Shown one piece after another: positions 53,815 to 62,619 of a stretch of 64,000 nucleotides of DNA. Source of the DNA: Sphingomonas suaedae (GTDB lineage Bacteria > Pseudomonadota > Alphaproteobacteria > Sphingomonadales > Sphingomonadaceae); contig NZ_CP042239.1 of assembly GCF_007833215.1 (NCBI RefSeq), forward strand, positions 1,550,001-1,614,000, in the 5' to 3' direction. Position numbers and translations under genes: made by a program. Position 1 is the first letter of the stretch. Each line of letters opens with the position of its first letter. The notes under the pieces were generated by a model. That model was not told the DNA's origin, did no database searches, and was given only the letters and a program-made list of their open reading frames with translations.

Positions 53815-54272
53815 ATCGGGTGCTGGACGACGTTGAGGCCCGGCCGTTCCTTGAACAGCCAGCCCGAAAAGGCGCGCGTGAACTTCCCGTCGGTGCCGCG
53901 CACATCGACCTGCGCGAAGGCGCCGGTATATTGCTCCGTCTCCCAAGGCGCGGTCTTCTCGCACGCGCGCAGCCGGACGATCACATCGCCCGCGCGCACC
54001 GCCTGGCCGGGCTTGAGCGTCAGGTCGCGCGCCTCGCCATTGCGCTTGTTGAGCAGCCCCAGCACCGCGACGCGATCCTGCATCGGCGTGACGCCCGATA
54101 CCGACGCGGTCGGGCCGGCATCCACCGCCACCACTTCCTCGCCAGTCCCGGCCTTTGGCTCGACCTCGACCCGGTCGATCACCGGCGCATCATTGCCCGC
54201 CTCGCCGCCCTTCCCGCACGCCGTCAGCGCAAGCGGCGCCAGCAGCAGCGCAGCGGTCCGCGACAGGCGCAT
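53616..54272 (-). CDS. DUF2155 domain lipoprotein
   Basis: Start at 54272 ([19 protein letters not shown]) with lipobox, 218 residues. The conserved part includes [31 protein letters not shown] and [29 protein letters not shown]. The Pro/Ala/Ser-rich tail overlaps aat in antisense. It directly follows the NDUFA12 homologue (TGATG junction), the usual alphaproteobacterial neighbourhood. Confidence 0.88.
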   Translation of the reverse strand: MRLSRTAALLLAPLALTACGKGGEAGNDAPVIDRVEVEPKAGTGEEVVAVDAGPTASVSGVTPMQDRVAVLGLLNKRNGEARDLTLKPGQAVRAGDVIVRLRACEKTAPWETEQYTGAFAQVDVRGTDGKFTRAFSGWLFKERPGLNVVQHPIYDVWVKSCAMTFPDTGGEVVGAGASDPAPKRSSAPKSADEGQDAAPAATPSPAAPSPSASDNSDR

Positions 54273-54664
54273 CAGGCGCCGGGCGTCCAGGCTTCGTAAT
54301 CGCCGGTCGCCGCGACCCGCTTGCCGCCCTTTTCCAGCGCGCCCGCCGGGCGATAGGCCAGCGCAGTGCCGGTCAGGTTGGGCACGGCGGGCTGCTCCCA
54401 TTTACGCAGCGGCGGGAGCGCGCGATCGGGCACATCGTCGATCTGGTGGTGAAGCCAGCTGAACCATTCGGGCGGCACCCGGCTCGAATCATTGGATCCC
54501 TTGTAGATCACCCAGCGGCGCGGGCGGCCGTGCATGTCCGCCCCGCCCTGAAAATAGAGATTGCCGAGTGAATCCTCGCCGACCTGCTCCTTGCCGCGCA
54601 GGCCGACCCAGGTGCCGAAGGTGGAACCGTTCCACCAGGTGAAGATGTTCGCGAAGATACCCAT
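54272..54664 (-). CDS. NADH:ubiquinone oxidoreductase NDUFA12-like subunit
   Basis: Start at 54664 (MGIFANIFTWWNGSTFGTW), 130 residues. The B17.2/NDUFA12 signature GSNDSSRVPPEWFSWLHHQI with upstream DMHGRPRRWVIYKG is clear. This accessory complex I subunit is shared by alphaproteobacteria and mitochondria and lies at the matrix-side arm. Confidence 0.93.
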   Translation of the reverse strand: MGIFANIFTWWNGSTFGTWVGLRGKEQVGEDSLGNLYFQGGADMHGRPRRWVIYKGSNDSSRVPPEWFSWLHHQIDDVPDRALPPLRKWEQPAVPNLTGTALAYRPAGALEKGGKRVAATGDYEAWTPGA

Positions 54665-54706
54665 GGCCCGCGCTTTACGCGGCGCGGGCCGCTCGGGCAA
54701 CGGCGT

Positions 54707-55669
54707 TCATCGCTTCATGAACCCGGCAACCGCATCGACCAGCCCCGGCGCCAGCGGGCGACTGGCATCGGCATAGGTGGCAAGGTTGGCGGCCCGCGCA
54801 TCGCTCTCCACCTCTTTCAGCACGTGGTTCATCCTGGGCAGCTGGACATAGACCGCCTTGGGCGCGGCCGCGCGCAGCGCATCGGCATCGGCCTGCGCGA
54901 CCTGGATGTCGCGACCGCCCTGCACGATCAGCATCGGCCCCTGATAGGCTGCGGCAAGCGCGGCCGGATCCTGCTTCAGCACATCGATCAGATAGGTCTG
55001 CACCCCCTGCGGAAAGAAGGGCGCGATGGCGGGTGGGAGCGCGTCCGCCGCAACCGTCCGCCCCGCCTCCAGCGCATCGATCATGCCCAGCAGCGATTCG
55101 AGGAACGGGGCATTGGCCGGGTTCGCGCGGAACTGTTCGCGCATGACCGTACCCAGCTTGCGCCCCGGCCCGGCGATCAGGATCAGGCCGCAGATGTCCG
55201 CATCGCGCTGCCCGGCGGCCAGCGCAACCAGCGCCCCCTCGCTATGCCCGGCGACCCAAATACATTTCGCAACTGCCCGATCCTTCAGGATGCGGGTCCA
55301 TGCGACGACGTCATCGGCATAGCCGACGATCGTCGCGCTGTTGGGATCGCTCACCGCCGCGCGGCTTCCGAACATCCCGCGTTTGTCGACCCGCGCGGTG
55401 CTGATGCCGTTCGTGGCCAGTTCCTCCGCAAGCTGCCGCAGATAGCCAGCCGTCACCCCCATCGGGCTGTTCCCGTCGCGATCGGTGGGCCCCGATCCCG
55501 GGACGATCAGCACCACCGGCGCTCCCTTCCCCGCATCCAGGAACGTCCCGGCGAGCGCCCCTTCCGGCCCCGGCGCCTCGATCGGCACACCGGCCGGCGT
55601 CGTTTCCTGCGCCAGCGCTGCGTTGGTGCCCAGCAGCATCGCCGCAGCCGCTCCGATCGTCCGAATCAT
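54707..55669 (-). CDS. Secreted alpha/beta hydrolase
   Basis: Start at 55669 after GGGAGG, 320 residues. Signal peptide MIRTIGAAAAMLLGTNAALA, oxyanion region IVPGSGPTDRDGNSP, nucleophile motif VAGHSEGALVA, acid in GGRDIQV and His in PRMNHVL, so the catalytic triad is complete. Substrate is unknown. An AT-rich repeat cluster in its leader looks like an operator. Confidence 0.87.
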   Translation of the reverse strand: MIRTIGAAAAMLLGTNAALAQETTPAGVPIEAPGPEGALAGTFLDAGKGAPVVLIVPGSGPTDRDGNSPMGVTAGYLRQLAEELATNGISTARVDKRGMFGSRAAVSDPNSATIVGYADDVVAWTRILKDRAVAKCIWVAGHSEGALVALAAGQRDADICGLILIAGPGRKLGTVMREQFRANPANAPFLESLLGMIDALEAGRTVAADALPPAIAPFFPQGVQTYLIDVLKQDPAALAAAYQGPMLIVQGGRDIQVAQADADALRAAAPKAVYVQLPRMNHVLKEVESDARAANLATYADASRPLAPGLVDAVAGFMKR

Positions 55670-55685
55670 TCTCGCCTCCCGAAAT

Positions 55686-55712
55686 AATGATATCATCTTT
55701 ATATCATCATCC
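55686..55712 (-). promoter_or_regulatory. AT-rich repeat cluster upstream of the hydrolase
   Basis: ATGATATCAT followed by a second ATATCATC motif, in a region otherwise about two-thirds GC, lies about 17-43 bases before the hydrolase start. The spacing of two similar half-sites suggests a regulator binding site. Confidence 0.35.
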
Positions 55713-55728
55713 AGGTCTGCGCAATTAC

Positions 55729-56190
55729 CTACCAGCGCACTTTGTCTCCAGGGGAGATGCCCAGTTCCGCTGCCCTGCCGCCCAACACTTCCAGCACCGC
55801 CGCCACCGGCTCGCCCGATCGGATCGGATCCGGCGAGAAGGGGACGGTATTCTCGGCGATATGCGCGATCGTGCCGTCGGCGCGGATGAAGATGATATCG
55901 AGCGAACTCGGCGTGTCCTTCATCCAGAAGCTCGCCTCGCGCGGCCCGCCGCCACCGGGAGGATAGGGGGCGAACAACATCCCCCCATCGGCGGGGATGT
56001 CGGTGCGGAACATCAGCCCCCGCTGCTGCTCCGCAGCGGTACGCGCCATCTCGACCTTGAAGACATGCCGCGCAGCCCCTGATTCGATGGTAACGGTGGT
56101 CAGCGCCGCTTGCGAGGCGGGTACCGCATCCTTGCTCTCGCCGCCGGTGCAGCCGGGCAGCAGCGCGCACGCCGCCAGCGCCAGACTCAA
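55729..56190 (-). CDS. DUF192 lipoprotein
   Basis: TTG at 56190 gives 153 residues with lipobox ALLPGCTGG and the DUF192 core: RTAAEQQRGLMFRTDIP, REASFWMKDTPSSLDIIFI, and VLEVLGGRAAELGISPGDKV. No ATG lies at the right place. The start is eight bases after the stop of the cold-shock gene, suggesting coupling. Function of DUF192 proteins is not settled. Confidence 0.83.
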   Translation of the reverse strand: MSLALAACALLPGCTGGESKDAVPASQAALTTVTIESGAARHVFKVEMARTAAEQQRGLMFRTDIPADGGMLFAPYPPGGGGPREASFWMKDTPSSLDIIFIRADGTIAHIAENTVPFSPDPIRSGEPVAAVLEVLGGRAAELGISPGDKVRW

Positions 56191-56197
56191 TGCGCGG

Positions 56198-56788
56198 TCA
56201 GGCCGGCTCGACCAGAACCGCGAGCGGGCCCTTTTCGCCTTCGACGATCCGTGCGCGCAGCGGTTGTTCGGGTTCGACGTCATAAATCTCCGCACGGCGC
56301 AGCGTTTCCATATGCACGAATATATCGGCCGAATCGTCGTCGCGCACCAGAAAGCCATAGCCTTTCAGCCGATTGAACCATTTGACGGTCACCGCCTCGA
56401 ACGGTCCGGCCTCTTCGATCAGTTTCAGCCGGTCGATCCGGTCGCCCGCGCCTGGCCGCGTCCGCAGCGGTTCGACCGCATCGGTCAGGTCGAGCGAGAC
56501 GATCTCGCGCGCCTGCAATCCGCGCTCGCGCTGCACGACGGTGCATTCGACCCGCGCGCCTTCGGGAAGGCTGCGGCGGCCGAGCGGCTGAAGCACCGAG
56601 AAATGGACCAATATGTCGCCCGCACGCTCATCATCGGCAACGATGAAACCGAAGCCGCGGGTCACGTCAAACCACTTCACGGTTCCGGAATGACGCTCGC
56701 AATCGGGCGCAGTCGCCAGTGCCGGTGCCGCGTTCGGCTCGGTCAGTTCGACAAGGTCGCTCGACGCACGCTGCGGGTCGGCTCGCAT
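56198..56788 (-). CDS. Double cold-shock-domain protein
   Basis: The 196-residue product has two cold-shock domains: [20 protein letters not shown] (with [10 protein letters not shown]) and [20 protein letters not shown] (with DIFVHMETL), joined by a charged linker. Each keeps the RNP1/RNP2 aromatic residues, so single-stranded nucleic-acid binding is expected. Double-CSD proteins are typical of alphaproteobacteria. Confidence 0.93.
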   Translation of the reverse strand: MRADPQRASSDLVELTEPNAAPALATAPDCERHSGTVKWFDVTRGFGFIVADDERAGDILVHFSVLQPLGRRSLPEGARVECTVVQRERGLQAREIVSLDLTDAVEPLRTRPGAGDRIDRLKLIEEAGPFEAVTVKWFNRLKGYGFLVRDDDSADIFVHMETLRRAEIYDVEPEQPLRARIVEGEKGPLAVLVEPA

Positions 56789-56925
56789 TACGACATTTCC
56801 CCCTGACCAACGATGTTAACACAGCATTTCCGGAAGGTGCGAATCCTTTGTTACGATGTTCGATCGAGCAATCTTATGAGGCAGGCCGTCCTCCTGACAG
56901 GCGAATTGCGCGCATTTCGATCGGG

Positions 56926-57450
56926 TCAGATCAGATCCTCGACCTCCGAATCCGGCTCCATCCGGGCGATTCGCCATGCCAGCGCGGGGGAATGCCCCGC
57001 ACGCACCATCGCGGCGACCTGTTTGGCCATCACATCGCGGTCCGCCGCTTCCGCCGCATAGGGGCCGATCCGTCGTCGCCGGGCAAAGGCGAGCGCGGTT
57101 TCGGTGGCGCGTTCCTCGACCTGCGGTGCGACTGCCTCGGCGTCGTCGCCAACGATCCCGGCATGGCGCAGCGCTTCGCCCACCCGCCGCGCGCCCAATC
57201 CCCGCCGCGCCATCGCCGCAGCCTTGGATTCGGCATAGAGCCGGTCGTTGACATAGCCCAGTTCGGCAAAACGTTCGGCGATCGCCGCCGGGTCGACAGC
57301 GTCTCCTTCCCACCCCCGTTCGCGGATCTTGCGCGCCAGATAGGCCGCCAGTTTGCCGCGCGTCGTGGCGAACCGCTCGACATAGCGCAGCGCCAGACGG
57401 TCCAGCGAAGCGCGGTCGAGCGGAGGAATGGGGCGACGTGGGGAGCGCAT
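56926..57450 (-). CDS. recX: Regulatory protein RecX
   Basis: The 174-residue product (ATG at 57450 after AAGG; GTG at 57468 would add six residues) has three-helix RecX repeats, including ALRYVERFATTRGKLAAYLA and RFAELGYVNDRLYAESKAAA. RecX limits RecA filament growth. It is not adjacent to recA here. Confidence 0.85.
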   Translation of the reverse strand: MRSPRRPIPPLDRASLDRLALRYVERFATTRGKLAAYLARKIRERGWEGDAVDPAAIAERFAELGYVNDRLYAESKAAAMARRGLGARRVGEALRHAGIVGDDAEAVAPQVEERATETALAFARRRRIGPYAAEAADRDVMAKQVAAMVRAGHSPALAWRIARMEPDSEVEDLI

Positions 57451-57586
57451 ACGCCTTGTTTGTGCCACACTGGCAACCGAATTTGAACGACAGTGCGTAG
57501 CAGAGCCGCCCGCATTTCTGATGTGGGGCCTTTTCGTCGATGACGGGCGGGTGGCCTGACACGATCAGGGGCACGGATTTTAGGAT

Positions 57587-59353
57587 ATGGCTTTGGACGT
57601 GAAGGAACAGGTCGAGGTGAAGGAAGCCACAGTGCAGCCGACGCCGACCGACGACAATCTTCCCCGCCGCCTGGCGGATTTCGCGACGCTGGGTGAAGCG
57701 TTGGACTATGCTGCGCGGGGCACGCGCGGGCTGAACTTTCACGATGCGCGCGGCACGCTGACGCGCGCCTACCCGTTCAGCGAGATGCGCGCCGACGCGC
57801 TCGACCAGGCACGCCGCCTGATCGCGGCGGGCGTGAAGCCGCTCGACCGCATCGCGCTGATCGCGGAAACCGGCACTGATTTCGCCTCGCTGTTCTTCGG
57901 CGTGATCTATGCCGGCGCCTGGCCGGTGCCGCTGCCGCTGCCCACCAGCTTTGGCGGCAGCCAGCATTATATCGACCAGCTCTCGGTCCAGCTCGAAAGC
58001 TGCGATCCGACGATGTTGTTCTACCCCACCGAACTCGCCGCGATGGCCGGCGAGGCGGCACGCCAGAAGGGCGTTACCGGACTCGATTGGGCCGAATTCG
58101 CAACGCGTGAGGCTCCAGAGGCGGAGCTTCCCCAGGCGAAGACCGACGACATCGCCTATCTTCAGTATAGCAGCGGCTCGACCCGCTTCCCGCATGGCGT
58201 GGCGATCACCCACCACGCACTGCTCAACAACCTCTCGGCGCACAGCCACGGCATGGAGCTGCAGGACAGCGACCGCTGCGTCTCCTGGCTGCCCTGGTAT
58301 CACGACATGGGGCTGGTCGGCTGCTTCCTGTCGGTCGTCGCCAACCAGGTCTCGACCGATTATCTCAAGACCGAGGATTTCGCCCGGCGTCCGCTCGCCT
58401 GGCTCGATCTCATTACCCGCAATACGGGCACCACCCTCTCCTATTCGCCGACCTTCGGCTACGATATCTGCGCGCGCCGCATGTCGAGCCAGACCAAGGC
58501 GTCGGAGCGGTTCGACCTCAGCCGCTGGCGCGTCGCCGGCAATGGCGCCGACATGATCCGTCCGGACGTCATGCAGTCGTTCGTCGACGCCTTCGCCGAT
58601 GCAGGCTTCCAGGCCAGCGCCTTCCTGCCCAGCTACGGCCTCGCCGAAGCCACGCTGGCGGTTTCGATCATGCCCCCGGGCGAAGGCATCGTCGTCGAAC
58701 TGGTAGAGGAAACCCAGCTGTCGGGCGGCACCGATGCAGGCGGCAACCGCCCGCAGCGCTATCGCGCGATCGTCAATTGCGGCAAGCCGGTCAAGGACAT
58801 GGAGATCCAGATCCGCGAGGAGGATGGCACCCCGCTCCCCGAACGCGCGATCGGCAAGGTGTGGTGCCGCGGCCCCAGCGTGATGGTCGGCTATTTCCGC
58901 GACCCCGAATCGACCGATGCCTGCATGGTCGATGGCTGGCTCGACACCGGCGACATGGGCTATATGTCCGACGGCTATGTCTATATCGTCGGTCGGGCGA
59001 AGGACATGATCATCATCAACGGCAAGAATCACTGGCCCCAGGATATCGAATGGGCCGTGGAGCAGCTGCCGGGCTTCAAACAGGGCGACATCGCGGCCTT
59101 CGCGATCACCACTCCGGGCGGCGAAGAGACCCCCGCCGTGCTCGTCCAGTGCCGCACCAGCGACGACAGCGAACGCCAGAAGCTGCGCGAGGACATTCGC
59201 GAGCGCGTTCGCGCCGTCACCGGCATGAACTGCGTGGTCGAACTGATCCCGCCGCGCACCCTGCCCCGCACCAGTTCGGGCAAGCTCAGCCGGGCGAAGG
59301 CCCGCAACCTGTATCTCAACGGCGAGATCAAGCCCTACAGCATCGCCGCCTGA
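57587..59353 (+). CDS. Fatty acyl-AMP ligase
   Basis: The 588-residue ANL-family enzyme has the adenylation core YLQYSSGSTRFPHGVAITHH, SWLPWYHDMGLVG and YGLAEATLAVS. The SWLPWYHDMGL sequence and length fit fatty acyl-AMP ligases, which activate fatty acids for transfer to carrier proteins in lipid or polyketide synthesis. C-terminal DTGDMGYMSDGYVYIVGRAK and the ligase lysine (SGKLSRAKA) are present. No carrier protein is adjacent. Confidence 0.9.
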   Translation: MALDVKEQVEVKEATVQPTPTDDNLPRRLADFATLGEALDYAARGTRGLNFHDARGTLTRAYPFSEMRADALDQARRLIAAGVKPLDRIALIAETGTDFASLFFGVIYAGAWPVPLPLPTSFGGSQHYIDQLSVQLESCDPTMLFYPTELAAMAGEAARQKGVTGLDWAEFATREAPEAELPQAKTDDIAYLQYSSGSTRFPHGVAITHHALLNNLSAHSHGMELQDSDRCVSWLPWYHDMGLVGCFLSVVANQVSTDYLKTEDFARRPLAWLDLITRNTGTTLSYSPTFGYDICARRMSSQTKASERFDLSRWRVAGNGADMIRPDVMQSFVDAFADAGFQASAFLPSYGLAEATLAVSIMPPGEGIVVELVEETQLSGGTDAGGNRPQRYRAIVNCGKPVKDMEIQIREEDGTPLPERAIGKVWCRGPSVMVGYFRDPESTDACMVDGWLDTGDMGYMSDGYVYIVGRAKDMIIINGKNHWPQDIEWAVEQLPGFKQGDIAAFAITTPGGEETPAVLVQCRTSDDSERQKLREDIRERVRAVTGMNCVVELIPPRTLPRTSSGKLSRAKARNLYLNGEIKPYSIAA

Positions 59354-59443
59354 GCGAGCGGACCTGGGAAGGGCGGGAAAAATTTTCCGCCCTCCCCCTG
59401 CGCCCTAACTGATCGCTAACCTCCGCTCCGGTAATCATGCCGG

Positions 59444-61807
59444 GTGACCAGCCAGACGACCTCCCAGTTCGCCAGGCCGCGTATCGATATGCGCGCGCTT
59501 CTTGGCCTCTATGATCCGGCGGACACGACCGACTGGGGACCCATTCGCGCCGCCCAGATGAATGCGGGCAGCCAGCTCGCCTTGTTCATGCTCGCCGCCA
59601 ATGTCGTCGGCGCCAGCCTGATCGTGCTCAACTTCGCCGCGCTGGTGCCGCTGTGGAAACTGGCAAGCTGGGGCGCGCTGGTCGGCGCGGTCGGCGTCGC
59701 GGTCGCCTTTCGCCGCCTCGCCGTGCGCCACCGTACCGAACGCACCGCAACATTGGGCGATGTCCGCGACACGGTGCTCGACGGGCTCGCGCTCGGCGCG
59801 GTCTGGTCGATCGCGCCGCTGCTGTTCGGCGCCAATGCCGATGCGCAGGCTGCGAGCGGCATGTGGATCATCCTGTCGATCCTGATGGCCGCATCCTCGG
59901 TTGCGATGGCCGCGCTCCCGCTGGCGACGATCATGTTCCTCGTCGTGCTGGGCGGCGCCAATGCGGTTGCGATCAGCCTGATCCATTCGCCCGCGCTGGG
60001 CGCAGCATCCCTGCTGTTCACGCTGCTGCTTGTCTTTGCCTGCACCGCGCGCGGCAAGGCGCTGGTGGTGATCCGCGCCAACGAAATCGCCCTGGCCGAA
60101 CGCGACGAAACCGTCAGCCTCCTGCTCCGCGAGTTCGAGGACAAGGCCGCGGACTGGCTGTGGGAAACCGATGCGCAGCGTCGGGTGATGCGCGCCAACC
60201 CGCGCTTCGCCGTCTCGCTCGGCGTCGATCCGATGGCGATCAACGGAATGCCCTTCCTTCAGGTGCTGGCGGGCCCCGCCTGGGAAAGCGGCAATTTCGC
60301 GTCGGGCCTGCGCGGTCTCGCCGAATCGCTCAAGAAACGCGAGCCGTTCCGCGACATTCTCATCCCGGTCTTCGTCGACGGCGAGGAACGCTGGTGGGAA
60401 CTCACCGGCTCGCCCCGGTTCAACGAGGACGGCAGCTTCATCGGCTTTCGCGGCGTCGGCTCCGACGTCACCGAAGCGCGCGAATCCGCCAACAAGATCA
60501 GCCGCATGGCGCGTTACGACACGCTCACCGGCCTGCCCAACCGCCTGCTCATCAACGAATCGCTCGCCGTCGCGATGAGCGAGGCGGACAGGTGGAACAC
60601 CCGCTGCGCCTTCATGATGATCGACCTCGACCGGTTCAAGGCGGTCAACGACACGCTCGGCCATCCGGTCGGCGACCGGTTGCTGATGCGCGTCTCCGAA
60701 CGGCTGAAACAGCTGATGAGCGCCAACGACATCATCGGCCGCCTGGGCGGGGACGAATTCGCCGTCGTGGTCCGCGATGCCAGCGACGCCGCCGCCGTCG
60801 AGCGGCTTGCCCGCACGATCATCGACGTGCTCTCCGCGCCCTATGACGTCGATAACCACACCCTCTATATCGGCGCCAGCGTCGGCCTTGCCTTCGGCCC
60901 GCGGGACGGGCGCACGGCGGAGATGCTGATCCGCTCCGCCGATCTTGCACTCTATCGTTCCAAGGATGCGGGCGGCGGCCTGTTCCACGCCTATGAGCCC
61001 CAGCTCCATGTCGAGGCGGAAGAACGCCGCGTCCTCGAAATCGCGCTGCGCGGCGCGATCGAGAATGATCAGCTTCACCTGCTCTACCAGCCCGTCGTCC
61101 AGGCCGGCACCGGCGCGCTGATGGGGTTCGAGGCGCTATTGCGCTGGACGCATCCCGAATTCGGCCCGATCTCGCCCGCGAAATTCGTGCCGCTGGCCGA
61201 AGACGCGCGCCTGATCGCAGCGATCGGCGAATGGGTGCTGCGCCGCGCCTGTATGGAGGCGGCGGGCTGGGACGATCCGATCCGCATCGCGGTCAATGTC
61301 AGCCCCGAACAGCTCCACAACGCCAATTTTGCCGCCTTCGTCGCCCGGGCGCTCAAGGAAAGCGGCCTCCACCCCAGCCGTCTCGAACTCGAAGTCACCG
61401 AAAGCGTGTTCATGCGCGAGGGCACCGCCGCGATTCAGACGCTGGAGGCGATCCTCGACATGGGCGTGCGCCTCAGCCTCGACGATTTCGGCACCGGCTA
61501 TTCCTCGCTCGGCTATCTTTCGCGCACCCGCTTCAGCTCGATCAAGATCGACCGCAGCTTCGTCCAGGGCGCGTCCAAGGGCCAGAAGGAGGCGATCGCG
61601 ATCATCCGCGCCGTTGTCGCGCTGGCCGACAGCCTCGGCATGGCCACCACCGCCGAGGGCGTCGAGACCGAGGACGAGCATCGCCTGATCCAGGCGCTCG
61701 GCTGCACCAAGGTCCAGGGCTATTATTTCGGCCGCCCCCTCCCCGTCACCGAAGCCCGCGCCCTCGCCACCCGCGACAGCGACAGCGGGATCGCCCAGGT
61801 CGCCTGA
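59444..61807 (+). CDS. Membrane GGDEF-EAL cyclic-di-GMP protein with PAS domain
   Basis: GTG start, 787 residues. Five or six membrane helices (about 45-200), a PAS domain (about 230-345), GGDEF domain with intact GGDEF at 435-439, and EAL domain with EALLRW at 563-568 and LDDFGTGYSSLGYL. The GGDEF inhibitory I-site RxxD reads SAND (426-429), so product inhibition is probably lost. Both active sites look intact, so synthesis and hydrolysis of c-di-GMP are possible. Confidence 0.93.
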   Translation: MTSQTTSQFARPRIDMRALLGLYDPADTTDWGPIRAAQMNAGSQLALFMLAANVVGASLIVLNFAALVPLWKLASWGALVGAVGVAVAFRRLAVRHRTERTATLGDVRDTVLDGLALGAVWSIAPLLFGANADAQAASGMWIILSILMAASSVAMAALPLATIMFLVVLGGANAVAISLIHSPALGAASLLFTLLLVFACTARGKALVVIRANEIALAERDETVSLLLREFEDKAADWLWETDAQRRVMRANPRFAVSLGVDPMAINGMPFLQVLAGPAWESGNFASGLRGLAESLKKREPFRDILIPVFVDGEERWWELTGSPRFNEDGSFIGFRGVGSDVTEARESANKISRMARYDTLTGLPNRLLINESLAVAMSEADRWNTRCAFMMIDLDRFKAVNDTLGHPVGDRLLMRVSERLKQLMSANDIIGRLGGDEFAVVVRDASDAAAVERLARTIIDVLSAPYDVDNHTLYIGASVGLAFGPRDGRTAEMLIRSADLALYRSKDAGGGLFHAYEPQLHVEAEERRVLEIALRGAIENDQLHLLYQPVVQAGTGALMGFEALLRWTHPEFGPISPAKFVPLAEDARLIAAIGEWVLRRACMEAAGWDDPIRIAVNVSPEQLHNANFAAFVARALKESGLHPSRLELEVTESVFMREGTAAIQTLEAILDMGVRLSLDDFGTGYSSLGYLSRTRFSSIKIDRSFVQGASKGQKEAIAIIRAVVALADSLGMATTAEGVETEDEHRLIQALGCTKVQGYYFGRPLPVTEARALATRDSDSGIAQVA

Positions 61808-61869
61808 CGGCGCGGGTGAGCGGCTATTGGGAGATCCGGGCGGCCTAGAGTCGTTTTCAGCAGAGCTGA

Positions 61870-61983
61870 CACCGGCCCGCTCCCCCACGGGCTCCCCACA
61901 AAGTAATACTTTGCGGGGCTACCCGCACCCGGCCACCCATTGAGTGTACCTTGTGGGTGGCCGGGTGGGGGAGCGGGCCGGTG
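61870..61983. repeat. Inverted repeat, interrupted relative of the 41.8-kb element
   Basis: Outer arms 61870-61888 and 61965-61983 (CACCGGCCCGCTCCCCCAC with its complement) and inner arms ACCCGGCCACCCA/TGGGTGGCCGGGT match the 33-bp arms at 41761-41842. Between them on one side is an extra hairpin around CAAAGTAATACTTTG. It lies between convergent genes. Confidence 0.88.
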
Positions 61984-62003
61984 CCGCCTAACTGAAAACG
62001 AGC

Positions 62004-62594
62004 CTAGGCGTTCGCTTCGGAATAGGGTTCCATCGTGTTTGTCGCCTCGTTGAAGCAGAAAAGCTGGTCCGGGATCGAAGCCGAATTGCCCTGAACCGTA
62101 TCGGTCATCGGCACCTTGCGGCACAGGCGGGGCGGTCCGGAGAGTGAGGGAGACACGACGCTCGCTCCCCCTTCATTTACGTACCGCACCTGGTGAATTT
62201 GGCGCGTCGGCTGATAATCCACGGCTTGCGCGCGTAGAATATGGGTCTGCCCCTCGTCATCCATATAATTTGCGGTGTAGCTCCCGCGGATTGCGGCCTG
62301 CCGCTGAGCGGCAATGATCCGGTCCTTGCGCTTCGCAGTCTGCATGAGAATCGCACAGACGACACCACCGGCTGCTGCGCCCGCAACGATTCCGGCACCT
62401 CGGTTTCTCTTGCCGCCGAGCAATCCTCCCAGCAGCCCCCCGACAAGAACCGCGCCGACGCATTTGCCAACGGCCTTGTCGACCTCGCTTTTTTCGATCT
62501 TCGGTTTCCGCTCCTTGGGCGCCCCATGTGCAGGTACCGCGAGACAAAGCGACGCCGTAAGCAAGCCATATGCAGTGGTTCGGATCAGATGCAT
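62004..62594 (-). CDS. Glycine-zipper envelope protein (196 aa)
   Basis: Start at 62594 (MHLIRTTAYGLLTASLCLAV), signal peptide ending at AHGA. A glycine-zipper region AVLVGGLLGGLLGGKRNRGA with GIVAGAAAGGVVCAILM suggests a membrane-inserting double helix. The C-terminal half is mixed. No family is certain. It follows the lipoprotein gene at 62620 in the same direction. Confidence 0.7.
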   Translation of the reverse strand: MHLIRTTAYGLLTASLCLAVPAHGAPKERKPKIEKSEVDKAVGKCVGAVLVGGLLGGLLGGKRNRGAGIVAGAAAGGVVCAILMQTAKRKDRIIAAQRQAAIRGSYTANYMDDEGQTHILRAQAVDYQPTRQIHQVRYVNEGGASVVSPSLSGPPRLCRKVPMTDTVQGNSASIPDQLFCFNEATNTMEPYSEANA

Positions 62595-62619
62595 GACAAT
62601 CCCCCCTTTCCGAACGGAC

